64,000 nucleotides of DNA. It comes from Streptomyces sp. GS7 (GTDB lineage: Bacteria > Actinomycetota > Actinomycetes > Streptomycetales > Streptomycetaceae). This document shows, piece after piece, positions 8,159 to 17,061 of the stretch. Location: the NCBI RefSeq assembly GCF_009834125.1, contig NZ_CP047146.1:1791501-1855500 (forward strand). The letters are read 5' to 3'. The translations under genes were made by a program, and so were the position numbers. Each line of letters begins with the position of its first letter. Within the stretch, counting starts at the first letter, position 1. The notes beneath the pieces were generated by a model. The model saw only the letters and a program-made list of their open reading frames with translations, did not search any database and had not been told where the DNA came from.

Positions 8159-8543
8159 GGGGGGTCCCCTCTCTCTGGAGGCTCGCGCCGGCAGCCGATT
8201 ATTCAGAGCCCGCACGCGTCCGCGCAGGCGCTCCACGACATCCGCAGGGTGTACCCCGGGTGTCTTCAAGGTGAATGCCGATACCCAGGGCCTCTCGGCG
8301 GGCCATATCCCGGGTAACCGCCCAGGATGGGAGAAAGGCCGACGGGTGTTCCCATACGGGCAGCGACGCCCATGGACGTCGGACGCCCATGGGCGTCCCG
8401 GAATCGCTCCGACGGCCGGAAGGCAGCCGAGCCCCACGGCCGTAGCGGAGCCGGAGAGGCACAGAGCAGAGGAAGCAGGGAGCAGGGAGCAGAAGAAGCC
8501 CAAGCCCAGAGCCCGAAGGCCAAGGGACGAGAGGGAGACGCTC
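8159..8543. promoter_or_regulatory. Divergent promoter region with tandem palindromes
   Basis: This 385-base region between the peptidoglycan-binding gene and the MFS exporter contains no gene. It contains two adjoining palindromes: 8364-8381 (CGACGCCCATGGACGTCG, one mismatched pair) and 8381-8398 (GGACGCCCATGGGCGTCC, perfect 18-mer). Further motifs of the type TACCC/GGGTA lie around 8250-8365. These look like operators. Just before the MFS start is the ribosome-binding stretch GAGAGGGAGACGCTC. Confidence 0.55.
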
Positions 8544-10622
8544 ATGGCGCAGGACACCGGCGCTCCTGCCGCTGCCGGCGAGGGACGGTCCCGGCGGGCG
8601 GTCCTCGTCGCGATCGGCGCGCTGTTGCTCGGCTTGCTCATCGCGGCGCTCGACCAGACCATCGTCGCCACCGCGCTGCCCACGATCGTCAGCGATCTCG
8701 GCGGGCTCAACCACCTCTCCTGGGTGGTGACCGCCTATCTGCTGGCGTCGACGGCCGCGACGCCCCTGTGGGGCAAGCTCGGTGACCAGTACGGGCGCAA
8801 GAAGCTGTTCCAGACCGCCATCGTGATCTTCCTGGTCGGCTCGGTGCTGTGCGGGATCGCCCAGAACATGGGGCAGCTCATCGGCTTCCGCGCGCTCCAG
8901 GGCCTGGGCGGTGGCGGTCTGATCGTGCTGTCGATGGCGATCGTCGGGGACATCGTCCCGCCCCGCGAACGCGGCAGGTACCAGGGCCTGTTCGGCGCCG
9001 TGTTCGGAGGCAGCAGCGTCCTGGGGCCGCTGCTCGGCGGGCTGTTCGTGGACCATCTCAGCTGGCGCTGGGTGTTCTACATCAACGTTCCCATCGGGGT
9101 GATCGCGCTCGCCGTCATCGCCGCCGTGCTGCAGATACCGGTACGCCGCACTCCGCACCGCATCGACTACCTCGGCACCGCCCTGATCGCGGCGGTCGCC
9201 GCCTGCCTGGTCCTGATGACCTCGCTCGGCGGCGTCACCTACCCCTGGGGCTCGTGGCGGATCGTGGGGCTCGGCGTGCTCGGTGTCGTCCTGCTGGGGG
9301 TGTTCGTCCTCGTGGAGCGGCGGGCCGCGGAACCCGTCCTGCCGCTGCGGCTGTTCCGGATGCGGACGTTCACACTGACCGCGATCATCGGCTTCGTCAT
9401 CGGCTTCGCGATGTTCGGATCGATGACGTATCTGCCGACGTTCCTCCAGGTCGTGCACCGGGTCTCCCCGACCATGTCCGGTGTGCACATGCTGCCGATG
9501 GTGCTCGGCATGCTGATCTCCTCGACCGCCTCCGGGCAGATCGTGTCCCGTACGGGTCGCTACAAGGTCTTCCCGATCGCGGGCACCGCCGTGGTCACCC
9601 TCGGACTGCTCCTGCTGCACCAGCTCGACCCGTCCAGCGGCGTCGCCCTGACGAGCACCTACTTCTTCGTCTTCGGCTTCGGGCTCGGCCTGGTCATGCA
9701 GGTGCTGGTCCTCATCGTGCAGAACGCGGTCCCCTACCAGGACCTGGGGGTCGCCACCTCAGGAGCGACGTTCTTCCGCTCCATCGGTGCCTCGTTCGGC
9801 GTCTCCATCTTCGGCACGATCTTCACCAACCAACTCGGCCCGCGGATCGCCGACGCCCTCGCCGGAGCGCAACTCCCGCCCGGCATCACGGCGTCGAAGA
9901 TCGCCCAGGACCCGCGGGCCGTCGCGCAGCTGCCGCCCGCCCAGGCCGCCGGCGTCCTCAACGCCTACTCCCTCTCCATCACCGACGTCTTCGTCTACGC
10001 CGTCCCGGTCGTCCTCGTCGCGTTCGCCCTGGCCTGGTTCCTCCGGGAGGAGCCGCTCCGCAGCAGCGTCACCGCACCCGACACCACCGAAGTGCTCTGC
10101 TCCAACCCCGTCGAGCGGTCGTCCCACGAGGAGGTCGCCCGCGCACTGTCCAAACTCGGCAGCATGGAGGGCCGCAAGGACATCTACGAGAAGATCACCG
10201 CACGGGCCGGCCTGGACCTCAAACCGGCGGCCAGCTGGATGCTGTTGCGCATCTACCGCTACGGCTCGGTCGAACCGGCGCTCCTCGCGGACCGCGCCAG
10301 CGTGCCGCTCGGGGTGGTGGCCGAGGGGGCACGACAGGTCGAGGAACGCGGCCTGGCGCAGCGCGAGGGGCTGACGCTGCTCCTCACCGACCGCGGCCGG
10401 GAGGTCGCGGACCGGCTCTCCGAGGCCCGCCAGCAGTCGCTGGCGGAGATGCTGGGCGACTGGTGGACCAGGGACCGGCCCACCGACCTCACCGAACTCG
10501 TCCGGGAGCTGTCGGCGGAGTTGTGCGGCTCGGACGCCGAGGAACCGACCAACGGGGACGCCCGCCAGCCGGTCTCGCGCACGGCCCAGCGCACGCCCCG
10601 ACCACCGGACATGGCGAAGTGA
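8544..10622 (+). CDS. DHA2-type MFS drug exporter fused to a C-terminal winged-helix domain
   Basis: A 692-residue protein. Residues ~15-510 form a 14-helix DHA2 multidrug:H+ antiporter: motif C-type [15 protein letters not shown] in helix 1, motif [15 protein letters not shown] between helices 2 and 3, and [20 protein letters not shown] in helices 5-6. After the last helix comes a cytosolic extension of about 180 residues resembling a MarR-type winged helix: [16 protein letters not shown], a recognition-helix-like segment, and the wing region [20 protein letters not shown]. Such fusions suggest a sensor or autoregulatory role. Start ATG 8544 follows GAGAGGGAGACG. Tandem palindromes lie upstream. 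Substrate unknown. Confidence 0.85.
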   Translation: MAQDTGAPAAAGEGRSRRAVLVAIGALLLGLLIAALDQTIVATALPTIVSDLGGLNHLSWVVTAYLLASTAATPLWGKLGDQYGRKKLFQTAIVIFLVGSVLCGIAQNMGQLIGFRALQGLGGGGLIVLSMAIVGDIVPPRERGRYQGLFGAVFGGSSVLGPLLGGLFVDHLSWRWVFYINVPIGVIALAVIAAVLQIPVRRTPHRIDYLGTALIAAVAACLVLMTSLGGVTYPWGSWRIVGLGVLGVVLLGVFVLVERRAAEPVLPLRLFRMRTFTLTAIIGFVIGFAMFGSMTYLPTFLQVVHRVSPTMSGVHMLPMVLGMLISSTASGQIVSRTGRYKVFPIAGTAVVTLGLLLLHQLDPSSGVALTSTYFFVFGFGLGLVMQVLVLIVQNAVPYQDLGVATSGATFFRSIGASFGVSIFGTIFTNQLGPRIADALAGAQLPPGITASKIAQDPRAVAQLPPAQAAGVLNAYSLSITDVFVYAVPVVLVAFALAWFLREEPLRSSVTAPDTTEVLCSNPVERSSHEEVARALSKLGSMEGRKDIYEKITARAGLDLKPAASWMLLRIYRYGSVEPALLADRASVPLGVVAEGARQVEERGLAQREGLTLLLTDRGREVADRLSEARQQSLAEMLGDWWTRDRPTDLTELVRELSAELCGSDAEEPTNGDARQPVSRTAQRTPRPPDMAK

Positions 10623-10761
10623 CTCGACCGGCAGACCGGGAGGCGCTCCCGAAGGCGCGCCGCCGAGTCAGGACGCCTCCTCCCCACCCGTCCCCCTCTC
10701 CGCCTCTCCCCCTCTCCCCGTCCCCCCGGCCCTCCGTTCCCCCGGCCCTCCATCCCCCCAA

Positions 10762-11289
10762 CTACCCTTCCACCAGCCGCTTCTCGAAGAAGATCTCCGC
10801 GTGGACGTCGTCGTGATACGGGTCGATCTCCACGAAACCGTGCCGCCTGTAGAGCGCGACGGCCTCCGTCAGGTCGAGCCGGGTGTCCAGCCGGAGCCGT
10901 TCGGCACCCATCCGCAGCGCGGCGGACCCGGCGGCGCGCAGCAGCCCTCCCGCGGCGCCCCTACCGCGCTGGGTGGGCCGTACGAACATCTGCTTGAGCT
11001 CGGCGGTACGCGCGTCCAGCAGCCGGGTGCCCACGCATCCGGCCACCTCATCGCCGTGCCGGGCCACCAGCAGCACGCCGTTGGGCGGCACCAGATCGGC
11101 GCTGGGGTACTCCGCCAGCCCTTTCTCGATCTCCTCGGGCGTCGAGTGGCGCCCCTCGTGGAGCGCGAAGTAGCGGTCGGCGACCTCGGTGTAGTACTCG
11201 CGCAGCAGCGCCCGCGCCACCGGCGAACCGACCGGCTCTGCGGAGACCGCCCAGGGGCGGGGGAGAGGGGTGGCGACGGCGTCGGTCAT
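10762..11289 (-). CDS. GNAT family N-acetyltransferase
   Basis: A 175-residue acetyltransferase of the GNAT fold. The acetyl-CoA-binding motif A is seen as AELKQMFVRPTQRGRGAAGGLL (Q/R-x-x-G-x-G/A, near residues 100-120). It is followed by the motif B region LRLDTRLDLTEAVALYRRHGF and the C-terminal strand VEIDPYHDDVHAEIFFEKRL. The pattern is that of the PhnO/ElaA-like or general N-acetyltransferase set; the acceptor is unknown. The ATG at 11289 is chosen over longer frames because the upstream codons have poor composition. It is convergent with the MFS exporter. Confidence 0.85.
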   Translation of the reverse strand: MTDAVATPLPRPWAVSAEPVGSPVARALLREYYTEVADRYFALHEGRHSTPEEIEKGLAEYPSADLVPPNGVLLVARHGDEVAGCVGTRLLDARTAELKQMFVRPTQRGRGAAGGLLRAAGSAALRMGAERLRLDTRLDLTEAVALYRRHGFVEIDPYHDDVHAEIFFEKRLVEG

Positions 11290-11611
11290 GCCGACATTGT
11301 GACGAGAGCGGCGACGCCGGACGCAAGGGATTTCGTACGGGAACGGCCGTACCCCGCGGCGGAGTGAAGGCCGAGAGACGGGGCGATCGGCCGCGCTGGC
11401 AAGCCGTTCCAGTGGGCTGTCGAGAAAAATTCCGGTGAGGCGCACGTGCCGTTGGTCGAATGGCCGAATGGTCGAATGGCTGAAGTGGCGGCCAGCCACG
11501 CACTCGAAGCCCTGACGCGATAGCCGTTCGTCAACACAAGGCCGGCCGCCTGTGTTGCCAGGCGGCCGGTTGTTGTTGGCGGAATGAGCGCGGCCGAGTG
11601 CGCCCCCGCTT
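11290..11611. other. Intergenic region with CGAATGG repeats and a terminator
   Basis: No gene is seen. The stretch at 11457-11484 contains several close copies of (G)TCGAATGG, and a strong hairpin sits at 11542-11569. The rest probably holds the promoter of the minus-strand GNAT gene. Confidence 0.5.
11542..11569 (-). terminator. Strong GC hairpin downstream of the ABM gene
   Basis: CCGGCCGCCTG, a 6-base loop TGTTGC, then CAGGCGGCCGG, followed by TTGTTGTTGG on the plus strand. The 11-bp perfect stem lies 43 bases beyond the stop of the minus-strand monooxygenase gene. Confidence 0.7.
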
Positions 11612-11941
11612 TCAGGAGTTCTTGGGGGCGGCGTGCTGAACGACCTCGAAGGACCACAGCGTCGAATCGGTGGCGGCGGGCTTGGGCCGCTCGGCACCCT
11701 GCCCCTGGGCGCCCTGGTGGGCCGCCTTCATGGGTCCCTCCATCCACGCCTGGAAGGACTCCTCGTCACGCCACCGCGTGTACACCAGATAGCTGTCGGT
11801 GCCTTCGACCGGGCGGAGGAGTTCGAACCACTCGAAGCCGTCCGAGCTCTCCACCGCGTGCGCGCGGGACGCGAAGCGCTTCTCAAGGGTTTCCCGCTGT
11901 TCAGCGGGGACGGTCAGCACGTTGATCTTCACGATGCTCAT
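11612..11941 (-). CDS. Antibiotic biosynthesis monooxygenase (ABM) domain protein
   Basis: A 109-residue single-domain protein with the dimeric alpha/beta-barrel (ferredoxin-like) ABM fold: VKINVLTVPAEQRETLEKRF at the N-terminus, GFEWFELLRPVEGTDSYLVY in the middle and WRDEESFQAWM. The C-terminal strand is LWSFEVVQH. The family includes cofactor-free monooxygenases and IsdG/MhuD-type heme-degrading enzymes. The heme-binding Asn/Trp/His set cannot be confirmed here, so heme degradation is only a possibility. The ATG at 11941 is preferred to the one at 11950. It stands alone. Confidence 0.85.
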   Translation of the reverse strand: MSIVKINVLTVPAEQRETLEKRFASRAHAVESSDGFEWFELLRPVEGTDSYLVYTRWRDEESFQAWMEGPMKAAHQGAQGQGAERPKPAATDSTLWSFEVVQHAAPKNS

Positions 11942-12045
11942 GCACCCCATCGTGCCCCATGGGCCGCACGGGAGGCCGGTCAGGGCCGTCCGGCTCGCGG
12001 GGCAGCCGGCTCGTGGGGCGTCCGTCCGTTGCGGGGCCTGCGATG

Positions 12046-13278
12046 TCAGCGGAGGGGTGGGGGGATCCGTACCGGGGCTGGTGGGGTGGCGCGGTCGCGG
12101 GTGCGGTGGGCGAGGGTCAGGGCGGTTGCCGCGGTCAGGAGGAGGAGTACCCCGCCGACCGTGGGGATCCAGAGGGGGATGCCGCCGACCTCCATGGGGG
12201 AGTAGGCGTAGGTCACCCGCTGGTACGGCGTGTCCGCGGTGGTGCGGCGGAACTCGTGGTCGCCGCTGATGCGTTGGGGTTGCGGGAAGCTCTGGTCGAG
12301 GGCGGTGAGGAAGGCCGGGCCGGTGCCGCTGAAGTCGCGGACGGCGCCGCGTGGCCGGATCCGTCCTGCGTACAAGACCTTGGGTGCGGCTCCTCCGATG
12401 GTGCTGCGCGGCTCCATCCGGTGTGGTGCGAGGAGGTAGAGGCTCAGGGACTGGGGTGTCCGGGCGAGGCGGGAGAGCCGCATGGGGTAGACGAGGCGCT
12501 CGCTGGGGAAGGAGAGCCGCAGCGGATCGAGGGTGCCGGTGAGGTAGCCGTGCCGTTCGGCGGGGGCCAGCCGGATCGCCACGTACTCCCAGCGTTGGGT
12601 CACGTACGGACGGAGTTCCGTGGCGAGCGCCGGGGGAAGCTGAAAGCCATTGGTTTTCAGCCAGTTGCGCAGGGCGTCGGGGTCGGTGGCGGTCAGCCGG
12701 GCGACGTCGAAGGGGCCCAGGCGCTCACGGCCGACCACACCGACGCCCTGTGCCCTGGCGCCGGGGGCCGGGGCCGTGGCGCCGCCGAAGCCCGACGCGA
12801 AGGGCCAGTCGCCGCTGCGCGGCCAGAAGTAGCTGCGGTGTTCGGTGACCGGTTCGGTGAGCCGGCCGAGTTCGGTGAGGAGTGCGGGATCGCCGAGCCG
12901 CACGGTGGCGCGGTGCGGTACGGGCATGATCCAGGCGGCGTCCGGGGCGGTGCCGTCGACGGTCAGACTCATCGTGATCTGCTCGGCCGTGCCGTCCCAG
13001 CGGACCGCGGACGTCTCGTGGTGCACGGCCATGGTGGCGTTCGGACCGTGCACCATCGCCCCGCAACCGCAGGCGTACGCGGGCCGGGCGAGCCAGCCGA
13101 GTTGCACGGCCAGCAGGACCAGCACGATGCAGAGCGCGCGCCGCCGGCCGCCGGTGGCGCGCTCCGTGCCCCCGGCGCGCATTCCGGCGCCCGCCCCTGC
13201 GCCGGTTGTGGCGCCTGCCGCCATGCCCATGGTGGCCCCCGTTCCCCGTGAACCGATCCCCGCGATCGGCAGCGTCAC
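12046..13278 (-). CDS. DUF2330 domain-containing secreted/membrane protein
   Basis: A protein of up to 410 residues. An Ala/Gly-rich N-terminal segment precedes a signal/membrane helix (ALCIVLVLLAVQLGWLA, near 48-64) and the mature start with ACGCGAM, a conserved Cys pair typical of DUF2330 proteins. The central domain has GTAEQITMSLTVDGTAPDAAWIMPVPH, a Trp/Pro-rich sandwich-like pattern. A C-terminal transmembrane helix (LWIPTVGGVLLLLTAATALTL) and a basic tail end the protein, so it is probably membrane-anchored with an exported domain. Function is unknown. The start is uncertain; internal ATGs in the Gly-rich leader are alternatives. Confidence 0.8.
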   Translation of the reverse strand: MTLPIAGIGSRGTGATMGMAAGATTGAGAGAGMRAGGTERATGGRRRALCIVLVLLAVQLGWLARPAYACGCGAMVHGPNATMAVHHETSAVRWDGTAEQITMSLTVDGTAPDAAWIMPVPHRATVRLGDPALLTELGRLTEPVTEHRSYFWPRSGDWPFASGFGGATAPAPGARAQGVGVVGRERLGPFDVARLTATDPDALRNWLKTNGFQLPPALATELRPYVTQRWEYVAIRLAPAERHGYLTGTLDPLRLSFPSERLVYPMRLSRLARTPQSLSLYLLAPHRMEPRSTIGGAAPKVLYAGRIRPRGAVRDFSGTGPAFLTALDQSFPQPQRISGDHEFRRTTADTPYQRVTYAYSPMEVGGIPLWIPTVGGVLLLLTAATALTLAHRTRDRATPPAPVRIPPPLR

Positions 13279-13384
13279 AGACGGGTGGTGCGGTGTCCTT
13301 GGTTCCCCCAGGGGGCAGGGGCCGTGGCTGGGGTGTCGTCGGCGGGTCGTTCGCCCGGCGGGGGCCGCCGGGCGGTCGGGTGGC

Positions 13385-14863
13385 TCAGCGGCCCGTCGTG
13401 GCCCCTGCGAGTTCGCGTGCTTCCTGTTCCGTCTCCACGGCCGGCGGGGAGCCCGGGAGGGGCTTGCCGGCGCTCTCGGACATCAGGAGGACGGCGATGC
13501 CGCCGATGACGGCCGCGGCCATCATGTAGTAGGCGGGCATCATCTTGTTGCCGGTCGCGCCGATCAGGGCGGTGACCACCAGCGGCGTCGTGCCGCCGAA
13601 GAGCGACACCGAGATGTTGAAGCCGATCGACAGGGAGCCGTAGCGCACCTTGGTCGGGAAGAGCGCGGGCAGCGCGGACGGCATCGACGAGGTGAAGCAC
13701 ACGAGGAGCAGGCCCAGCGCGGCCATGCCCAGTGCGATGGCGGCCAGCGAGCCCTGGCGGATCAGCAGCAGCGCCGGAATGGACAGCACCAGGAAGCCCA
13801 GGCAGCCGGCCGCGATGACCGGGCGGCGGCCGAAGCGGTCGGACAGCTTGCCCGCGAACGGCTGGACGACCATCATCACGACCATCACGCCGAGCACGAC
13901 CAGCAGCCCGTGCGTCTCGTCGTACTTCAGCTCCGAGGTCAGGTAGCTCGGCATGTACGACAGCAGCATGTAGTCGGTGACGTTGAAGACCAGGACCAGG
14001 CCGACGCACAGCAGCATCGCCCGCCACTGGCCGAAGACCATCTCGCGGATGCCGATCCGCTTCTCGGCCGCGCGGCGCTCCTTCTCCTTGGCGTGCGCCT
14101 CCTTCTCCAACTGGGCGAAGGCCGGGGTCTCTTCGAGCCGCATCCGCAGGTACAGGCCGATGATGCCCATCGGGCCCGCGATCAGGAACGGGATGCGCCA
14201 GCCCCAGGAGTTGAGGTCCTCGGTGGACAGCAGCGCGGTCATCAGCGTGACCAGGCCGGCGCCGCCCACGTAACCGGCGAGGGTGCCGAACTCCAGCCAG
14301 CTGCCCAGGAATCCGCGCTTCTTGTCGGGTGCGTACTCGGCGATGAAGGTGGAGGCGCCGCCGTACTCACCGCCGGTGGAGAAGCCCTGCACCAGGCGGG
14401 CGACGAGCAGCAGGATGGGCGCGCCGACCCCGATCGTGGCGTACGACGGGATCAGGCCGATGGCGAAGGTGCCGACGGCCATCATGATCATGGTGATCGC
14501 GAGGACCTTCTGGCGGCCGATGCGGTCGCCGAGCGGCCCGAAGACCATGCCGCCGATGGGGCGCACCAGGAATGCCGCCGCGAACGCTCCGAACGTCGAC
14601 AGCAACTGCGCGGTCGGGTTCCCGGACGGGAAGAAGACGTGCCCGAGGGTGACCGCGATGTAGCTGTAGACGCCGAAGTCGAACCACTCCATCGCGTTAC
14701 CGAGAGCTGCCGCGGACACCGCGCGCTTGACCATCGCGGGGTCGACGACGGTGACCTCGTCCGGTGTCGGCCGCTGTGTGGACGCCGAGCGCGGCTCGGC
14801 GGCGTTCAGCGGGCCGCCGGCCTTCGTATCGGACCCGGATGCGATGGGGGACTGCGTCGGCAC
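13385..14863 (-). CDS. proP: MFS metabolite:H+ symporter, ProP-like
   Basis: A 492-residue major facilitator of the metabolite:H+ symporter family. Helix 1 has AALGNAMEWFDFGVYSYIAV, the diagnostic N-A-M-E-W-F-D-F motif of ProP/ShiA/KgtP. Motif A is GPLGDRIGRQKVLAI. GFSTGGEYGGASTFIAEYAP follows in helix 4, a very typical MHS segment. A second motif A, GKLSDRFGRRPVIAAG, opens the C-half. The N-terminal 40 residues are a polar cytosolic tail. ProP-type members take up proline and glycine betaine during osmotic stress, but related members carry dicarboxylates, so the substrate is tentative. Single-gene unit. Confidence 0.8.
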   Translation of the reverse strand: MPTQSPIASGSDTKAGGPLNAAEPRSASTQRPTPDEVTVVDPAMVKRAVSAAALGNAMEWFDFGVYSYIAVTLGHVFFPSGNPTAQLLSTFGAFAAAFLVRPIGGMVFGPLGDRIGRQKVLAITMIMMAVGTFAIGLIPSYATIGVGAPILLLVARLVQGFSTGGEYGGASTFIAEYAPDKKRGFLGSWLEFGTLAGYVGGAGLVTLMTALLSTEDLNSWGWRIPFLIAGPMGIIGLYLRMRLEETPAFAQLEKEAHAKEKERRAAEKRIGIREMVFGQWRAMLLCVGLVLVFNVTDYMLLSYMPSYLTSELKYDETHGLLVVLGVMVVMMVVQPFAGKLSDRFGRRPVIAAGCLGFLVLSIPALLLIRQGSLAAIALGMAALGLLLVCFTSSMPSALPALFPTKVRYGSLSIGFNISVSLFGGTTPLVVTALIGATGNKMMPAYYMMAAAVIGGIAVLLMSESAGKPLPGSPPAVETEQEARELAGATTGR

Positions 14864-15372
14864 GTGTTCGCTCGCCTGCGCTCTCTTGGACGACTACATG
14901 GCACTGCCCGCCATGGCGTGACGGGCAAAGGTCGACCATAGGGGCAGAACGGGTTATTACGGACAGTAGGCGGATGACCGCACAGTCGCTCGTCTACCCG
15001 CTCCTTGCAGGGCAAACATGGTTCCGGCGATCTTTTTCGGGGACTATCGGCTGTGATCCATCTCGCGGGGATCGACCGCAACCGATGGCGGATTGTGGCC
15101 CGCGTCATAGGCCGCAGGGGCGGTTCGGCGGGCGGCCCCTCGGTCCGGCGGGCGGCCCTCACGGCTTCCGGTTCCTGCGATGCGGGCGCACGGAAACGGC
15201 GCGGCGGTGCCGGGCACCACCGCGCCGAAGGATCGTCGCGTCCCTCAAGGATCCGCCATGCGGCGGTGCCCCGCCACTCGGGCGTCCCCGCCGCGGGTCC
15301 CGGACGGTTCGGCGGGCGGCCGGTGTCACGCGTCCACGACACATAGCGTCACGGCGTCCACGCCTCGTACGG
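14864..15372. other. Intergenic region with terminator and a tandem duplication of the downstream gene end
   Basis: No gene is supported. The region holds the promoter of the proP-like gene, a strong hairpin at 15197-15227 and a duplicated gene end at 15348-15395. The stretch 14946-15180 shows nothing else distinctive. Confidence 0.5.
15197..15227 (-). terminator. Long GC hairpin downstream of the CU044_5270 gene
   Basis: CGGCGCGGCGGTGCC pairs with GGCACCACCGCGCCG around a tiny loop, a 15-bp stem with one C-A mismatch. It is the likely transcription end for the minus-strand sigma-factor operon. Confidence 0.6.
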
Positions 15373-15395
15373 TCACGGCATCCACGCCTCGTACG
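15348..15395. repeat. 24-bp tandem duplication at the 3' end of the CU044_5270 gene
   Basis: Positions 15348-15371 and 15372-15395 are the same 24-mer (GTCACGGCRTCCACGCCTCG, then TACG) with one difference. The right copy contains the stop codon and last seven codons of the minus-strand gene; the left copy repeats this end just outside the gene, including an in-frame stop. Confidence 0.8.
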
Positions 15396-16413
15396 ACATC
15401 ACCTCACCCGCCGTGATCCGGAAGTCCGGCAGGTCCTTGGTGAAGGTGATCTCGGTACCCAGGAGTTGGCCGGTGCGTGGGTCGAGGATCACCATCTGGC
15501 GGGTGGCGTTCATGCCGCCGTCCGGGCCGTCGTGGACATACGCCTGGCCGCGCCGGCCCAGCCGGTCGGTCACCGCGCCGGCCGGCCGCAGGCCCCCGGC
15601 GTCGGCCAGCATCCGGTCGATCGCGGCCGTCTCACGCGGTCCCGGTGTCCACTCCTGGCGGAACGAGGAGAGGGCGAGGAGGAGTTGGGGGGTGGCGTCG
15701 GCGGTGCCCTCGGGGGTGCCCTCGGAGTCGCCGCCTCGTCCGTAGAGGGACGCCAGCTGTGTGCGCAGTGCCGCGGGGTCGGTGGGCGGCTTCGTCCGGG
15801 CGGCGAGGCCGCGCGGCCGGTCGCCGGAGCCGGGCGGATACGTCGTGCGGTGCAGGACCCTGCCGTCGCCGACGGTCGTCCAGCGGCCGTCGTCGTCGTG
15901 GATCACCGGGCGTCCGGGGTACCGCGGGTCGGTGGCCACGACCAGCTCCGAGCCGCTGCCGTCGGCGTTCCAGCGGGTGATGCGCTCCTCCGGCACGGTG
16001 ACCGGGGGCGCGGCGTCCGGGCCGGTCCGCATGCTCAGGTACCAGCTCTGCAGATGGCTGCCGCGCCGCGGCCCGTCCGCGGGGCCGGCCGTCCGCGCCC
16101 TGGCCTCCGCCCTGCGGGCCAGTTCGGCCAGCGGGACGGGCGCGGCACCGGCGTGCGGGACGAGGGCGGAGGGGGCCGCGGCGGCCGGGCTGCTGCCGGC
16201 GTCGGAGAGGGTGAAGGCGAGGACGCCGACCAGGGCGAGCACGGCGGCCTCGGCGCGCAGGACGAGGCGGCGGCGGGCGCGCCGGGTGCGGGCGCTGTGC
16301 AGCAGGCGGTTGAGGCCGCGCTCGGCGGCGGCGTCCAACGGGCGGTCCCGCCAGGGGCCTTCGCCGGCCGGTACCGGATTGGCCGCGCGCAGCAGCTCCA
16401 GTTCGTCACTCAC
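15373..16413 (-). CDS. CU044_5270 family protein, putative sigma-factor partner
   Basis: A 346-residue protein. The cytosolic N-terminal region (LELLRAANPVPAGEGPWRDR) is followed by a single transmembrane helix (LVLRAEAAVLALVGVLAFTL, near residues 50-69). An extracytoplasmic domain of about 270 residues follows, with WYLSMRTGPDAAPP, a Trp/Asp-rich middle and the end DPRTGQLLGTEITFTKDLPD. This is the CU044_5270 family, commonly encoded directly after an ECF sigma-factor gene in actinobacteria. The bitopic design suggests an anti-sigma or sensor role, although no zinc-anti-sigma HxxxCxxC motif is present. It overlaps the sigma gene by 8 bases, implying translational coupling. Confidence 0.75.
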   Translation of the reverse strand: MSDELELLRAANPVPAGEGPWRDRPLDAAAERGLNRLLHSARTRRARRRLVLRAEAAVLALVGVLAFTLSDAGSSPAAAAPSALVPHAGAAPVPLAELARRAEARARTAGPADGPRRGSHLQSWYLSMRTGPDAAPPVTVPEERITRWNADGSGSELVVATDPRYPGRPVIHDDDGRWTTVGDGRVLHRTTYPPGSGDRPRGLAARTKPPTDPAALRTQLASLYGRGGDSEGTPEGTADATPQLLLALSSFRQEWTPGPRETAAIDRMLADAGGLRPAGAVTDRLGRRGQAYVHDGPDGGMNATRQMVILDPRTGQLLGTEITFTKDLPDFRITAGEVMSYEAWMP

Positions 16414-16945
16414 GGGCGTCGCCTCCTGCTCGTACGGACACGGTCGTCCGCGTACGGTCGATCTCCGCGCGAAGGCGGCGCCGGGCCCGGTGCAGCCGCA
16501 TCGCGGCGGCGCTCCGGCCGCAGCCGAGGGCGACCGCCAGCTCCTCGACGGTCAGTTCCTCCCAGGTGGTCAGCCGGAGCACCTCGCGGTCCGCGGCGGA
16601 GAGGCGGGCCAGCGCCTCGTGGACCCAGGAGCCGGGCCGCTCGGTGTCCGGGCTGTCCACGGTCTGCCGGCCGTGCGCCGCCTCGTGGTTGCCCAGCCGG
16701 TGCAGCAGCCGCCGGTACCGGCCGAGCCCGCGCACCGTGTTGGCCAGGCAGTTGCGGGCCACCCCGTACAGCCAGGGCAGCGGTGCGTCGGGGAGATCGG
16801 TGCGTCTTCGCCACGCTATGGAGAAGACCTCCGCCACCACCTCCTCGACCTCGTGTGCCGGGGCGTCCAGCCGCCGCGCCACGAAGCGGCTGACCGCCCA
16901 GTAGTGCGCGCGATATGCCTCGGCGAAGGCGTCGTCCGTGCTCAT
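16406..16945 (-). CDS. ECF RNA polymerase sigma factor
   Basis: A 179-residue group 4 sigma factor. Region 2 spans residues 1-75: FAEAYRAHYWAVSRFVARRL, then EVEEVVAEVFSIAWRRRTDLPD and the PLPWLYGVARNCLANTVRG promoter-melting segment. Region 4 follows at about 110-165: ALARLSAADREVLRLTTWEE, then LTVEELAVALGCGRSAAAMR as the helix-turn-helix for the -35 element and a basic RLHRARRRLRAEID tail. It is co-transcribed with the CU044_5270 membrane protein, the probable regulator of its activity. No extra C-terminal domain is present. Target promoters are unknown. Confidence 0.9.
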   Translation of the reverse strand: MSTDDAFAEAYRAHYWAVSRFVARRLDAPAHEVEEVVAEVFSIAWRRRTDLPDAPLPWLYGVARNCLANTVRGLGRYRRLLHRLGNHEAAHGRQTVDSPDTERPGSWVHEALARLSAADREVLRLTTWEELTVEELAVALGCGRSAAAMRLHRARRRLRAEIDRTRTTVSVRAGGDARE

Positions 16946-17061
16946 GAACCCTTGGTGTCCGGCATACCGCCGATCGTCACACCCTCCCCGGGTGAGACTT
17001 CACACCCCGCGGAAGGGCGGCGCGCGGTGACGGTTCCGGGGGCCGCGGACACGTACGGGGC

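Noticed and set aside
14946..14959. CAGAACGGGTTATT, a partial KstR-type match before the proP-like gene
   Set aside because: Both outer positions of TNNAACNNGTTNNA fail, and the gene has no steroid link; treated as chance.
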